From Mnemiopsis leidyi (Eukaryota; Ctenophora; Tentaculata; Lobata; Bolinopsidae), in assembly GCA_000226015.1 (NCBI GenBank), contig JH152923.1, positions 936 to 53,583 of the forward strand: 52,648 nucleotides of DNA. Direction: 5' to 3'. Made by a program: the position numbers and the translations under genes. The stretch's first letter is position 1; the number at the start of each line of letters is the position of its first letter. Below are positions 1 to 11,286 of this stretch, piece by piece. The notes beneath the pieces were generated by a model that worked only from the letters and a program-made list of their open reading frames with translations, was not told the origin of the DNA and searched no databases.

Positions 1-150
1 ATGAGTAATACTTGACTCATGAGTAATACTTGATTCATGAGTAATACTTGATTCATGAGTAATACTTGATTCATGAGTAATACTTGATTCATGAGTAATA
101 CTAATACTTGATTCATGAGTAATACTTGATTCATGAGTAAAAGTATGTAT
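1..150. repeat. 18-bp tandem repeat array
   Basis: About seven and a half head-to-tail copies of the unit atgagtaatacttgattc run from the first base of the window, so the array probably continues to the left. One copy (91-114) carries a 6-bp internal expansion. Only about one unit is present at the matching place in the second copy of the surrounding repeat (about 9571-9590), so the array expanded in this copy alone. Confidence 0.95.
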
Positions 151-2552
151 TTTTGAGATGAATATTAGAGCAACGAGCACTTTTGTAGTTCTTATATGCC
201 ATGTCATCTATAAGATACTGAAAAGCATGTAGTAAGGAGTTAGCCTAAATTTTGATGTTTTTATCGACATATAATTTTCTGCCTGATTTCAGTCCGACTT
301 GAGTTGCTTGATGCAACCTCATCAAGTAAAGTTTTTCACAAAATGCTTATTCTCAGTTAAAATCGAACTAGAAAAGCAACAATATGACATTAGTCTGGTG
401 TTGGCCGCGAACAGGCAAACGTGTTTGCAAGAAAATCGTTTGCCACTAATTGCCAGCGAAAAGTTGAAATTTGGCGTACTATTTTCTGCAGCGTATCTTT
501 TTGCTACGAACACCTTCTCCAAATAAGCTGTGCGATGCAAACTCCTTTGCCAAAATCTCCTGCACTAACATGACTTTGAGTGCATTTAACGTAATAGACG
601 CCAGTGAATTTATTAATATTAGGTAAGTTATTAATTTATTAATTATTATTAAGTAATTTAGTATGTTTTCTTAGTTAGTCAGTTAGTCACATAGGCAGTT
701 AGTTAGTTAAACCGTTTATAGTTAGGTTATTTAGTTACTTGTATAAGTGAGTATACTAGTAACTTTGATAGTTGGTTAATTATTCAGTTAGCTAAGTACA
801 TAGTTACTAGTTAGTCAGTTAGGTATCTAGTTTGTTATTTCGTTGGTAAGTTAGTAAGTTAGTTAGTTGGTACAAGATAAGATAATTTGCAGTTGGTAAC
901 TCTAACGGAACATGCAGTTTGAGCTGTTTGGCAAGCCCACTGAGTCCAGGTGTTTTGCCAGAGTATGATGGTAAAATATCAGATTTTAAACACAAGACGA
1001 GGCTCTTACCGGGCGCTGTGTGGCTCTCTCTACGGTCCCCTCTGATCACACGGCATGATTAGTGGTGTATCAAATTTTTTTAATCCTCTAGTCTAAACGA
1101 CCGCAAAATGGCAGCTTAGTTGTTGCAGGTTACAGTAAATTAATTTACTACTGCACAATGTCTAGAAAAATCGCAAAATGTTATGGAATTGTTTCGCACT
1201 TAGCAGTTGCAATAACAACTTAAAGTAAATCTTTAATGAATTTTCAAAAGCAAACCGTGATCTACCACCCAGAAAAATCGTTTACATTAACCTTTCAATA
1301 TTTGAACGTGCAATGACTGTTGCCATGGCTAGTAAATCTAAAACATATACAGTACATTGTTCTGTATGAATGAATTTAAGAGCTGCAAAATATATTAAAT
1401 TTTCAGAATACACAGAGACTGTTCAATAAATTTAGATATGCCAACCATTTCAATCTCACAATCGAGTCTAGACACATCATACTTTTTTGAATCATTTACC
1501 AAGAAGTCTTTTTTATCAGATCATTACTTTTTACCGCGATAATCCAAATCAGTCCTAATTTCATGAAATTGACCCGGTGCTGCTAGAAAATTCTTAGTTA
1601 GGCACGAAACTGACATTCAAAGCAAGAATCTACGCAGACATAATTCTGCCGCGGTTGTCACACAGCAAACTTGACTGGGCCTATCTCCTCTCAAGACCAT
1701 CGCGTAAAACCACGCATTTGCTTTTTTGCCAAAAAGCATGAGGATCGAAATAAAAACTAGATTATCATTTTATTAGGGTGGTGGCAACCACACTAGAAAA
1801 GACACTGAACCTAAAATTTTTGAACCTCGACTGATAAATAACATCACAAAAAATAAATTATTTCTAAATTAGTGGATTTTAAATATTTTGCGTGATTTAA
1901 AGTCGTTGGAAAACAAATGGTCGTATCATTGTTGTCAGAGAAACGACACATGATCTCACAAGACTACAGTGCGGTTGATCGTCGCTCTTGTCTGCAGTCT
2001 GAGCGGTTTTTTTTAATTAAACGGCGCGACGTAGCCCCCACCTGGCACGTAATTGCCAAGCTTTGTCCGAATTGCAAATTAAAGTACTAGGTTTACCTGT
2101 TGAAGGTGGTATTCAAGTTAGTTGTGATAAAACCGTCCTTTACTTGCTCCAACGCAAAAAATAACTCTGCTGAGAATTACATATTTACGAATTTAGTGCT
2201 TATTTATTTCGGCAAAATCATTACCACATTTACCTCGCTCGCATTAGAGAAAAGATAGTTATAATTATATGCAAAACTTAAAACAGAAAAAGGTATTTTC
2301 GGGAAGGGGTCACAAACTTTAACCAATCAAAAGCTAGAAAGCAATGTTTTCCAGCTTCTAACTGGTCCAAATTTAATTATTATTGTATCTATAATAAGAG
2401 TCACAATTAATGTAGGGGTGGCAACTTTAATTTTCTTCTCCCCATTATTATTTATTTTTACTTCCCGACTGAAATTTGGAGATGGTTGCAAGGTTATAGT
2501 AGCTTCGGTTAAGCGTCTTTTTTAGTGTGGTAGCTACAGCCCTACTTGGGGC
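108..2552 (+). repeat. Long dispersed repeat, copy 1
   Basis: Bases from about 108 to 1647, plus 2516-2552, match 9567-10932 in the same orientation with scattered substitutions and small indels. Copy 1 has two blocks that copy 2 lacks: about 529-774, rich in gttag/ttagt short repeats, and about 1648-2515. Both copies end at the same motif, tagctacagccctacttggg followed by gct, after which the flanks differ. No long open frame, terminal repeat or target-site duplication is evident. It could be a non-autonomous transposon or an old segmental duplication. Small open frames inside it are not convincing genes. Confidence 0.85.
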
Positions 2553-4521
2553 TTAGATGCATTCAACTATTGAATTATCAAGTTTCAGTAGCATAAGTAG
2601 TGTTCGAATATATGCTCTGATCTGTGCCGAAGTAGAGTTCGAAAGGGCATCTTGTACTTGACAAACCTCAGTTGAACCAGTACTCAGCCCCTTTTTGAGC
2701 TAGCTAGTGTGCCTCAATTCCATTTTTTGAGTGATTGTGTTTGTTTGTTTCTTGTTGTATCAATACTGTAAGCTTCGAGATTGGGTGCAGTAATGCCCCA
2801 GAGGGTTTATAATAGATCATGGATACTGACTAAGCTTACCTGATCCTCTCCGACACGATTTTGTTCATACTTTCATTGACCTTAGCTAAGCTTAGTCCCA
2901 TTATCTCTTGGAAATGAAGGTTGCCCCTTTAGCGCACGTAAGCAATTGGCAATGGTGATTGGATATTGAGTAAGGATCAGTTGGTCCACTTTCCCGGCTA
3001 AACATTATGCAAGTTTATTAGTTGTGCATATGCTAAGAGCCCTCGTAGAAGAAGGCTTACCAAAAGACTTGAATTCTGATCTCCGAAGTTAAATCACGCT
3101 CGATCCCCTAACTCGGGAAGGTTATGTAGGCAACCACCAGAAAAAGGAAAACAAAAACTAACCGTGATTCTTTTTGAAGCACGGTCAGATCAGGACTCAG
3201 GTCCATATTCAGGTCTAAACTCTTAACTACGGTTCATACTGAGGTCCATACTTTGATCAATGAACATGGTCTTATAATATTTTTATACTGTGATCAGTAA
3301 ACATGATCTAATAACATCTAACGTTGATCTATAAATCTACTGTTGATAGTTTCTACGAATTTGTTCAAATTCTTATTGTTAGAATTCTAATTGATGGCTT
3401 TGTGCTTTTACAATCGTTTATTTCGTATATATATATATTTCAAGCTACATACACGGTCGTGTAAGCACCTATCAGAGTTCGGCCCCATTATGATATTTAC
3501 AATCATTGACATGTGGGTTAGCGTAAAATCCAGTACCATGAAGAATGATATAGGGGGAGTAATAACGCGCACACACCAGCAATGCTGATCGCAATGTTGC
3601 TGATTGTGGATGCATTTTTCGACATAATCATGATTTTTGTTAATTCATGGTTAGTTTGTTAAGTTTTAACACGTCTTAAGCTGAATCGAGAGGTTAAGTA
3701 ACAAGAAATGCGATAAACTAGATTAGACCGACATTAGGTCACTGATTAAGCTTCTACATAAGTAAAATAAAGAATTAACAAATACAAGAGCATATCGTTT
3801 TCCAAAAGATTAAATCAAACCCTCGTAAATTTTTCGCTAAAGATTAAATTTTACAGAGTTTATCAAAACGTTTTGTGGAATCATAGAGTTCTTCTCGGCT
3901 GACCAGGTCACTAAATCAGAACTGAAATGGTATTTTAGTGATACTAAGTTTTACTCTCATTAAAACCCTTTTTATTTCGTCACCTGATCAGCTGATAAGA
4001 ACTATTATTCGTCATTCAGATAACAAGAAATCGTCCTTTCTTTCGGCTTATATCAGTAAATTGAGAAGATAAAAGGTAATGAAATTGTCTTAATCAAATA
4101 GTCCTTAAATGGCCGGAATTTCCAGAACCCGCATTGCCAAGAAACTGTATCACCCTTTGGAGCTCTGGACATGTTGAAGTTTCAGACTTCTAGCTCTCCG
4201 TTCATTGATCCCTAGTGCAGTTATTGTCGTTTCGATACGTGAAGGGTTGTTCTAGGGTCTTGTGTCTTCTTGAATTCAAGTTTCCAGCATTCAGCTTTGA
4301 CAAACCGCCCCGGTGTCCCTCTTCACGGTTCTGAAACACAGATATAACACAAACACACATCTACACGACCATCTTCGAATGATATTATGATACTTGTATT
4401 TTAGCTTAACAATAACTCAAGGAATTTAAAATGATAATTTTGAGTTTTCATTTCGATGGCTCCTGTGCATGCTAAAAATCGGTAAAACTACCTGTGGACC
4501 AAGAAGTTTTGTAGAAAAGTT
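2553..4521. other. Non-coding stretch downstream of receptor gene 1
   Basis: I see no convincing exon here. The only recognisable item is a 5S-rRNA-like stretch near 3040-3145, annotated separately. The part next to 4521 should contain the 3' untranslated region of the minus-strand receptor gene. Confidence 0.5.
3040..3145 (+). pseudogene. Diverged 5S rRNA-like sequence
   Basis: From about 3076 the sequence tctgatctccgaagttaa, then acgctcgatccc, then ggcaaccaccag, follows the order of the 3' half of metazoan 5S rRNA: helix III, the box A region (AAGyTAA...GTCG-like) and the box C side. The 5' half is only weakly similar, and several invariant positions are changed, so this is at best a 5S pseudogene or the head of a 5S-derived SINE. 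The match was judged by eye and could be chance. Confidence 0.28.
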
Positions 4522-7500
4522 CTACATTTCAGTCTCATCTTCGTCAGCACCATGGGACCTCAAGGTACCTGACATTGTTTGGAACGTTGACTTGTTCCTC
4601 GCTACATCTGTTACAAATGTAGCTCCGCGATGCCCATTGATTAACTTTTTTGTGCTTGTCGAAACAAACTCTCTTAGTTTGTTGTCGTAGATGACCGGGT
4701 TTATGGCAGAATTAAGTGGTATTACTATCATAGCAAAACTTCCATACCAAAACGTTGCATCGATCAGGTCCCAGTTGTGAAGTGCACTGATGATGATGAA
4801 GGGGACCCAGCATAGAAAGTCAGTGACTACTATGACAGTAACTTTGGCCTGAATTTCCGTCTGTCGTTTCTTTACAGTGGCATCTTTATCGGAGGCAGAG
4901 ACTTGCGAAGATCTCTTGGCTATGATAGTGATGCATATGTAACATATTGTGATGCAGAAAAAGCACACAAAGTTCAGCCCCAACATGATCCATACAATAA
5001 TGTCACCCTGAACGTCCGTTATATCACTGCCACTAGCCTGCCTGCTCCTCCTCGCATCATCACTCCGAACAAAGTACTTGAAAAGACAGTAACCGTCATT
5101 GCCGTAGAAATGGACGGGATTCCTTTCAAGCTGGCCATATTGCTGAGTAAACATGTCGTCCACCTTGTTTCCAATTTCCTGCCAAGTCATTTCTTTGGTG
5201 ACGTTCACATCCTTGCTGGTGTTGAAGTAAGCCTCTAGCACTTCTATATGTCTCAGTTTGTTGGGAAACCCTATGAAAACTTTGTAAGATGGATCATAGG
5301 ACATTCCCTGTACAAAGAAGTCCTCAAGGGCAGGTAGCAAGGGTATCAAAGCGATAGAAAGTGAAGAAGCTGCTACGCCTACAGCTGTGAGTGCGGTTTT
5401 CAAGATGGCTCTCTTGTTTGTTTTTCCTGGAAGTGTAAGTCGGTTGCGAATCAGTCCGTATGCTCGTATGGAACTCAGTACTGTCATGGCAAATAGAGAG
5501 AGCTGTGAGCCAAAAGTGCTGATGATACCCAAAAGAGCACAGGGAAAACCTGCCAACCACTCAACTTGATGACGACAGAAGTCCGTTCCAAAAACTATAC
5601 TGTCGTAGAAAGACAGCAGGACTAGATAGATTCCTATAAGTACGTCTCCGAAACCAATCAGGACCACCAATGTCTGTGTCATCAACGCCCCTCCAGTGGA
5701 ACAGTTTTTGAGGGAACACAATCCTCGGACAACGACGAGTGTGTTCAATGCCACTGCCACAAATCCCATAAACCAACAAAAAGACTTCAAAGCGACAGAA
5801 CTAAGGATTTCTTTAGGTCTACAAAAAGAGTTGCATTCGTCACTTAGATCGAAGCAATCATAGATACCATCACACCTCTGCTCGATTGATATATAGTGCT
5901 TTTTAGTTTCATTAAGTGTTTCTTCGCAGATCATGTGATTTTGACATTCATCTTCATCACTTTGATCTCCACAATCGTCAACAAGATTACATACTTTATC
6001 AAATTCTATACATCTACGATTTTTGCATTGAAAAAAGTTCTGATGGTAGAATTGTCCGTCATCTGATTCCCTGGCGAAGGTAAGAAAGGAGTTGTTGGCA
6101 AGTGTATTCACCCGGTCCGGGAACTGTCCGGGACACATGTCGTATAACAGAGGCTTGTCGTCACTCAATGGACATACAGCATCCGATTCTTTACACAGAT
6201 TCAGGCAACTTAGGTACACGTAGAATTCACCAAACACAAGGCTGCAGTTTATTTTGGATACTGGAATGTTGACAAAGCGAATAGTTTCAATTTTTGAAGC
6301 TCCAAAAACTTCCAAATCACCGGGCAGTCGATTGAATTTCACTGTCTCACAGGAAACTTTCTGAAGGAAGCCGTCTTCTATTTCACAAAAGTTCAATGTT
6401 GATCCGTTCCGAGATGCTACAGTAGGAACAGTAGGGAAATCCCTGGCTATCTCGCAGATTTTGTTCTCAATGTCACATGATTCCACACCATCACAAAGCA
6501 ACTCTAACAGGACATAACGCTTTTCTAGACTGTGACACTTAAACACGTTTCGACAATCCGTTTCGTTATCTAAATCTGATGGGACCCGGAGGGTACCTTC
6601 AGATTCGAGACCACAAAATGTCCACTTTTCGTTTAGCTCGTCCTCTGCATTTACACAGTCTATGACACCATCCCCTACCCAAGACAGAGGTATATGTATG
6701 GAATGAGAAGGGTAAAATGTGCGTTCACAACGGTAATCAGCAGTTACTGACTCGCAAAGTTCATCAAATTCATCACTTTTGTCAGGACAATCGAACTCTC
6801 CATTGCACATCCTGTGTTTGTGTACCTTACAGTTGGAGGATGTAAAAACGCAAACGTTTTCTGTGACAAATCTATTGTCGGTTTGGTGGTCGCAGAGGTT
6901 TATCTCGTCTGAGGTCTTCCTTGAGTCACCGCACAGGACATACTTGGAGACACTGGATGAGTAACCATTTATGTTGCAATACCCCCCTACACGTCTAGGG
7001 TCGGTGCAGTTCGTTTGGTCCAAATAGTTTGAGCAGTAGGGGTGCTGCTTTTTTTCTTTATCAAACACGGTACATCTTGTGTGGTTATGGAGTGGTAGTA
7101 GTAAGTCCCTCTGTCTGTATCGGGGACACTGAATGGTTCCTGGGACATCAATGTCGCAGTCCCTATCTTCTTCACTATTCTCACACTCTTTCGCTGGAGA
7201 ACACATCATGTAGGCTGGGACATACTTCCCTGAGTCACAGTACACCCCGTAAGAGTAGCCATGACACTGGCTCTCATCCTCGCAACTCAGTCCATCACAT
7301 ACGTCATTACAGATTGTGGGATCTACGAATGGGACTGGCAAACAGGACTCTCTGTTGGTAGAACTGCAATTGTCACCACAATCAATGAATTTGTGTGTTC
7401 CAGACGTAACCTTGGGACAAATATATCCTCCACACAAAACCCCGCTGTTTGTTATTACGGTGTCGAATCCACACGCTTGATAGACGTGACTGTCTTTTTT

Positions 7501-8636
7501 ACATACTTTAGAAACGTCTTCTATCTTTCCAGTTACGACATTGCCTGGCCGTTCGTAGAAAATGTTGGAATTGGTACACTTAAAAGATATTTGTTTGCTT
7601 CTCCTATCGTAACATACTCTTTTTAAGAATCCTCCAAACTTGATTATAGAGCAGTCGACCACATTTTCCTGCATTTTCACCAATGTTTGAACCCTCCCCG
7701 ATCTTTGGATCCGTCTGATCAACTCGAGCACTCTTGAGTCTGAACATGAAGAGCAGGAGCAGTAATCAATATCCGAGAATGCGGTACTTCGATGGCACCA
7801 ACCATGGGCAGAACAACAGGGAATTGATCCTTTTGGGTTACATTCTGTGGATGAACCATCCGGTAGGAGAAATTTGCTCCCACATTGGTAATCATTTCTG
7901 TCTCTCTTTTCGCCTGTTAAATCATAATTATGAAATGAAAATTCAGAGTAAAAATGCTATCTATATTAACTGCTTCAACTTCAGTTTGCTGATCAATGGC
8001 TAATTTTATAATTCTAAGAGCGATCTTGTTGTAGTTCGTTTGGGTTCTTTTAATTATGGCTCGAGAATAAAACGAATGCCGAATGACACGTATGGACGAG
8101 TGGGGGGGGGGGGGGGGGGTTGAAGGAGGAAGCAAGGAACGAAGCGGAAGGGTGGATGACTGGATGGAGGCAGGTATAAGAACGACGGGAGGCTGGAAGG
8201 GAGTGAGAAGCGAGTAGGGTGGAGAAAGGTGGGTGAAGAAACGATAGGAGTGGGGTGAGGATTGAGGATAGGTAGAGGACAGAGTATGTAGTAGGAGGGG
8301 GGGATGGGCGGGTGGAGAGCGAAGAAGACACAAGGGTAGAGAGGATTGAGAAAGGAGAGACGTAGGTGGGAGAAAGAAATAAACTAAACGCCGGAAGGGT
8401 GGGCACTGGGGTCCCTGCTTGTAAGTTCAACTTGCCTTCCTCTTTCCACTTTTTGATCTCTTCAGAACAGGCCTGACATGTGCACTGTCCGGAACCTTCT
8501 TCACAGAAACTCATATCGACGGTGCTGCAACATGGCTTGTCACTTTCAGGGTCGCAAATTGCAGGAGAACCATCGAAAACAGGGTTCAAGCTGCCACATT
8601 TACCATCTTTCCTCCATCTACTCATTTCTCTGGGTC
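4522..8636 (-). CDS. LDLa / hevein-like 7TM receptor (LGR-like GPCR), 5' incomplete
   Basis: Minus-strand gene with a large 3' exon (4522-7913, stop at 4522-4524) and an upstream exon (8436-8636). The large exon is open past the GTG at 7731, back to an acceptor ttaacag at 7914. It joins in phase 1 to the upstream exon, whose best donor is the GC type (gcaagt at 8435). Each exon carries one hevein-like module: CG, DGS, C(D/N)P, PCCS, CxC, C. Several LDLa modules with CDG...SDE cores follow, then seven membrane segments, the first near 5790-5710. TM6 carries TDFLCWVPF and TM7 NPVIY (4686-4703), typical of glycoprotein-hormone/relaxin receptors. The DRY site after TM3 reads SIR. I see no clear leucine-rich repeats. 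It probably sits in the plasma membrane and binds an extracellular ligand. The signal peptide and true start lie further upstream or are missing; Met at 8643 is a weak alternative start. Confidence 0.85.
8085..8400. repeat. Polypurine/polypyrimidine tract with G run, in intron
   Basis: About 300 bases are strongly purine-biased on the plus strand, with a run of about 18 G near 8102-8119. They lie inside the proposed receptor intron (7914-8435), so the transcript strand is a very long pyrimidine tract. Local open frames here (Pro/Ser/Leu-rich on the minus strand) are products of composition. Such mirror-like tracts can form triplexes and are prone to length change. Confidence 0.75.
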
Positions 8637-9115
8637 CTGACATAATTGTTGGTACTTTACAACAGGATTGGAGGCATTATTACATTATCAGTTATAGCTG
8701 GGGGTAGGGTGGTGTTGCAACCCAAATGCCGAAAAATTTCAAATTTGGGGCTGTTGTAATGTTGTAATGTTGTAATGCTACTGCTTATTTAATATCTAAG
8801 ACTGTTTTTGTAATTTTTTTGATTTATTTGCGACTATAATACTCGATTTTTGCTAATAGAAATGATGCTTCAGAATAAAAATACTACCGAGTTCCACAAG
8901 CTATAGTTACACAAGCTTAATTACCTCTTATTGCTACTGTCTTATCCCATGTTTGGTGGATCTTTATGTACTCAACTGTGCTCGACCTCCATTTTGAGTT
9001 TGAACACTCTTGTTTTAGGGATTGTTCGAACTCCAAATGTGCAACCTGCGCACCGTTGCACTCGATTGAAATCCCTTTTGATCCATGTTTGATGAACTTC
9101 CAGAACCTTATGTCA

Positions 9116-9363
9116 TTAGTTGCAGGGGGGCAGATTTGTCAATGGGGTGTCATCCTGACACCATTCGACATAGTAGATTGGCGTTTCTTCCATTCGAACT
9201 ACCACCCTTGCGAAATGACTGCCTACTTCCCCTTTAACTTTGAAAACTATATGATCGTTACTCCCGATAGACGAGGTTGTTTTGAATTCAATGGGAGTGT
9301 TCTCCCAGGGATAAAGGAACCACACATCTTTTTGTTGTACTCTCCATTCACCTCCTGGCAGGG
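9116..9363 (-). CDS. Orphan terminal exon, unrecognised protein
   Basis: A minus-strand frame opens after a plausible acceptor (cgccacag at 9364) and ends at a stop at 9116-9118 after the residues NLPPCN. The peptide has a structured, beta-rich look, with motifs WRVQQKDVWFLYPW, NDHIVFKVKGEVG and YYVEWCQDD. The antisense frame on the plus strand is also open (8966-9430), but looks less protein-like. I do not recognise the family; a weak resemblance to Methyltransf_FA-type domains is only a guess. Any upstream exon would have to lie beyond the repeat at 9567-10932, so it may be an exon fragment stranded by repeat insertion. Confidence 0.35.
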
Positions 9364-9566
9364 CTGTGGCGAATATAATGGGTTATATATAATTATATTT
9401 ACGATTACGGCAGGATGGTCGAAAGTTTAAAAATGATTGCTGCCGGCCAAACTCTACAATTCATATGATCAAATTTTGCCAATAAACTTGATCTCGCAAT
9501 GCTTCAAAGTTAAAAAATCGTTTGGAAATATTGGAAATCTTACCTTGGGTAAATGAATTTTCTGCA

Positions 9567-10932
9567 GAATTTGTAATACTTGATTCATGAGTAAAAGTAT
9601 GTATTTTCGAGATGAATATTAGAGCAACGAGCACTTTCGTATTTCTTATATGCCATGTCATCTATAAGATACTGAAAAGTAAGGAGCTAGCCTAAATTTA
9701 GATGTTTTTATCGACATATAATTTTCTGCCTGATTTCAGTCCGACTTGAGTTGCTCGATGCAACCTCATCAAGTAAAGTTTTTCACAAAATGCTTATTCT
9801 CAGTTAAAATCGAACTAGAAAAGCAACAATATGACATTAGTTTGGTGTTGGCCGCGAACAGGCAAACGTGTTTACAAGAAAATCGTTTGCCACTAATTGC
9901 CAGCTAAAAGTTGAAATTTGGCGTACTACAATTGTCTGCAGCGTATCTTTTTGCTACGAACACCCTCTCCAAATAAGTTAATTTTTCAGTTAGCTAAGTA
10001 CATATTTACTAGTTAGTACTTAGTCAGTTAGGTATCTAGTTAGTTATTTCGTTGGTAAGTTAGTAAGTTAGTTAATTGGTACTAGATAAGATAATTTGCA
10101 GTTCGTAATTTGTCGATATCCGTTTAACTCTAACGGAACATTCAGCTTAGAGTTTGAGCAGTTTGGCAAGCCCGCTGAGTCCAGGTGTTTTAATGGAGTA
10201 TAAAGCCTCCCAGAAAATATCAGGTTTTAAACACAAGACAAGGCTCTTACCGGGCGCTGCGTGGCTCTCTTTACGGTCCCCTCTGATCACACGGCATGAT
10301 TAGTGGTGTATCAAATTTTTTTAATCCTCTAGTCTAAACGACCGCAAAAGGGCAGCTTAGTTGTTGATGGTTAACGGTGAATTAATTTACTACTTCACAA
10401 TGTCTAGAAAAATCGCAAAATGTTATGGAATTGTTTCGCACTGAGCAGTTGCAATAACAACTTAAAGTAAATCTTTAATGAATTTTCAAAAGCAAACCGT
10501 TATCTACCATCCAGAAAAATCGTTTACATTTACCTTTCAATATTTGAACGTGCGATGACTGTTGCCATGGCTAGTAAATCTAAAATATATACAGTTCATT
10601 GTTTTGTATGACTATGAATTAATTTAAGAAATGCAAACTATTTAAATTTTCAGAATAGTCAGAGACTGTTTGATAAATTTAAGAAATTCCAACTATTTCA
10701 ATCTTCACAATCGAGTCTAGACACATCATACTTTTTTGAATCATTTACCAGGAAGTCTTTGTTATCAGATCATTACTTTTTACCGCGAAAATCCAAATCA
10801 GTCCCAATTTCATGAAATTGACTCGGTGCTGCTAGAAAATTCTTTATTGGGCACGAAACTGACATTCAAAGGAAGAATCTACGCAGACATAATTCTTTTT
10901 TTAGTGTGGTAGCTACAGCCCTACTTGGGGCT
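9567..10932 (+). repeat. Long dispersed repeat, copy 2 (internally deleted)
   Basis: Same-orientation copy of 108-2552. It lacks about 245 bases (copy 1 529-774) and about 868 bases (copy 1 1648-2515). The second gap is joined at a short shared attct/tcttttt stretch, suggesting a microhomology deletion. It begins with barely more than one unit of the 18-bp repeat and ends at the shared tacttggggct motif. No coding capacity is visible. Confidence 0.85.
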
Positions 10933-11075
10933 GCAAGACGTCACAGGTGTAAAGCAAGAAGTCACTTATGATAATTAAAAAAACACAACTAAGTGTCATA
11001 ATTTTGGGAACATTATTATTAAGCACTTTTTAGGAATTTTGATCGTTTTTGATTTGTCAGACGTTGCCTGACCTG

Positions 11076-11092
11076 CTGCCGCGAAGCGGCAG
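11076..11092. other. Perfect GC-rich hairpin
   Basis: ctgccgc-gaa-gcggcag is a perfect 7-bp stem with a GAA loop in otherwise AT-rich DNA between repeat copy 2 and the reverse-transcriptase remnant. It may belong to the 3' end of one of these elements. No other function is indicated. Confidence 0.5.
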
Positions 11093-11286
11093 CCCCCGCA
11101 ATTTGAAAATTGAAAATAGGCTGCAACGCAAGGCAATTTTTGATAAAGTTATTGCTATGATAAGGTACTGCGAAAGTTGTTTATAATGAAAAATAATAAG
11201 AAAGATGGATGAACCCATGGCCTTGTGCGATCGGTGGATTCTTAATCAGTTAATCAGCACGTCGGTTATATAGCAGTATTTTTTAA

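Noticed and set aside
4903..7626. Several 60-120 codon plus-strand frames
   Set aside because: Shadows of the receptor coding exon on the opposite strand.
8050..8435. Pro/Ser/Leu-rich continuation of the 197-codon minus-strand frame
   Set aside because: It is the translation of the polypyrimidine tract; the coding part ends at the donor near 8435.
8966..9430. 154-codon plus-strand frame
   Set aside because: Antisense to the more protein-like minus-strand exon 9116-9363, with no family match.
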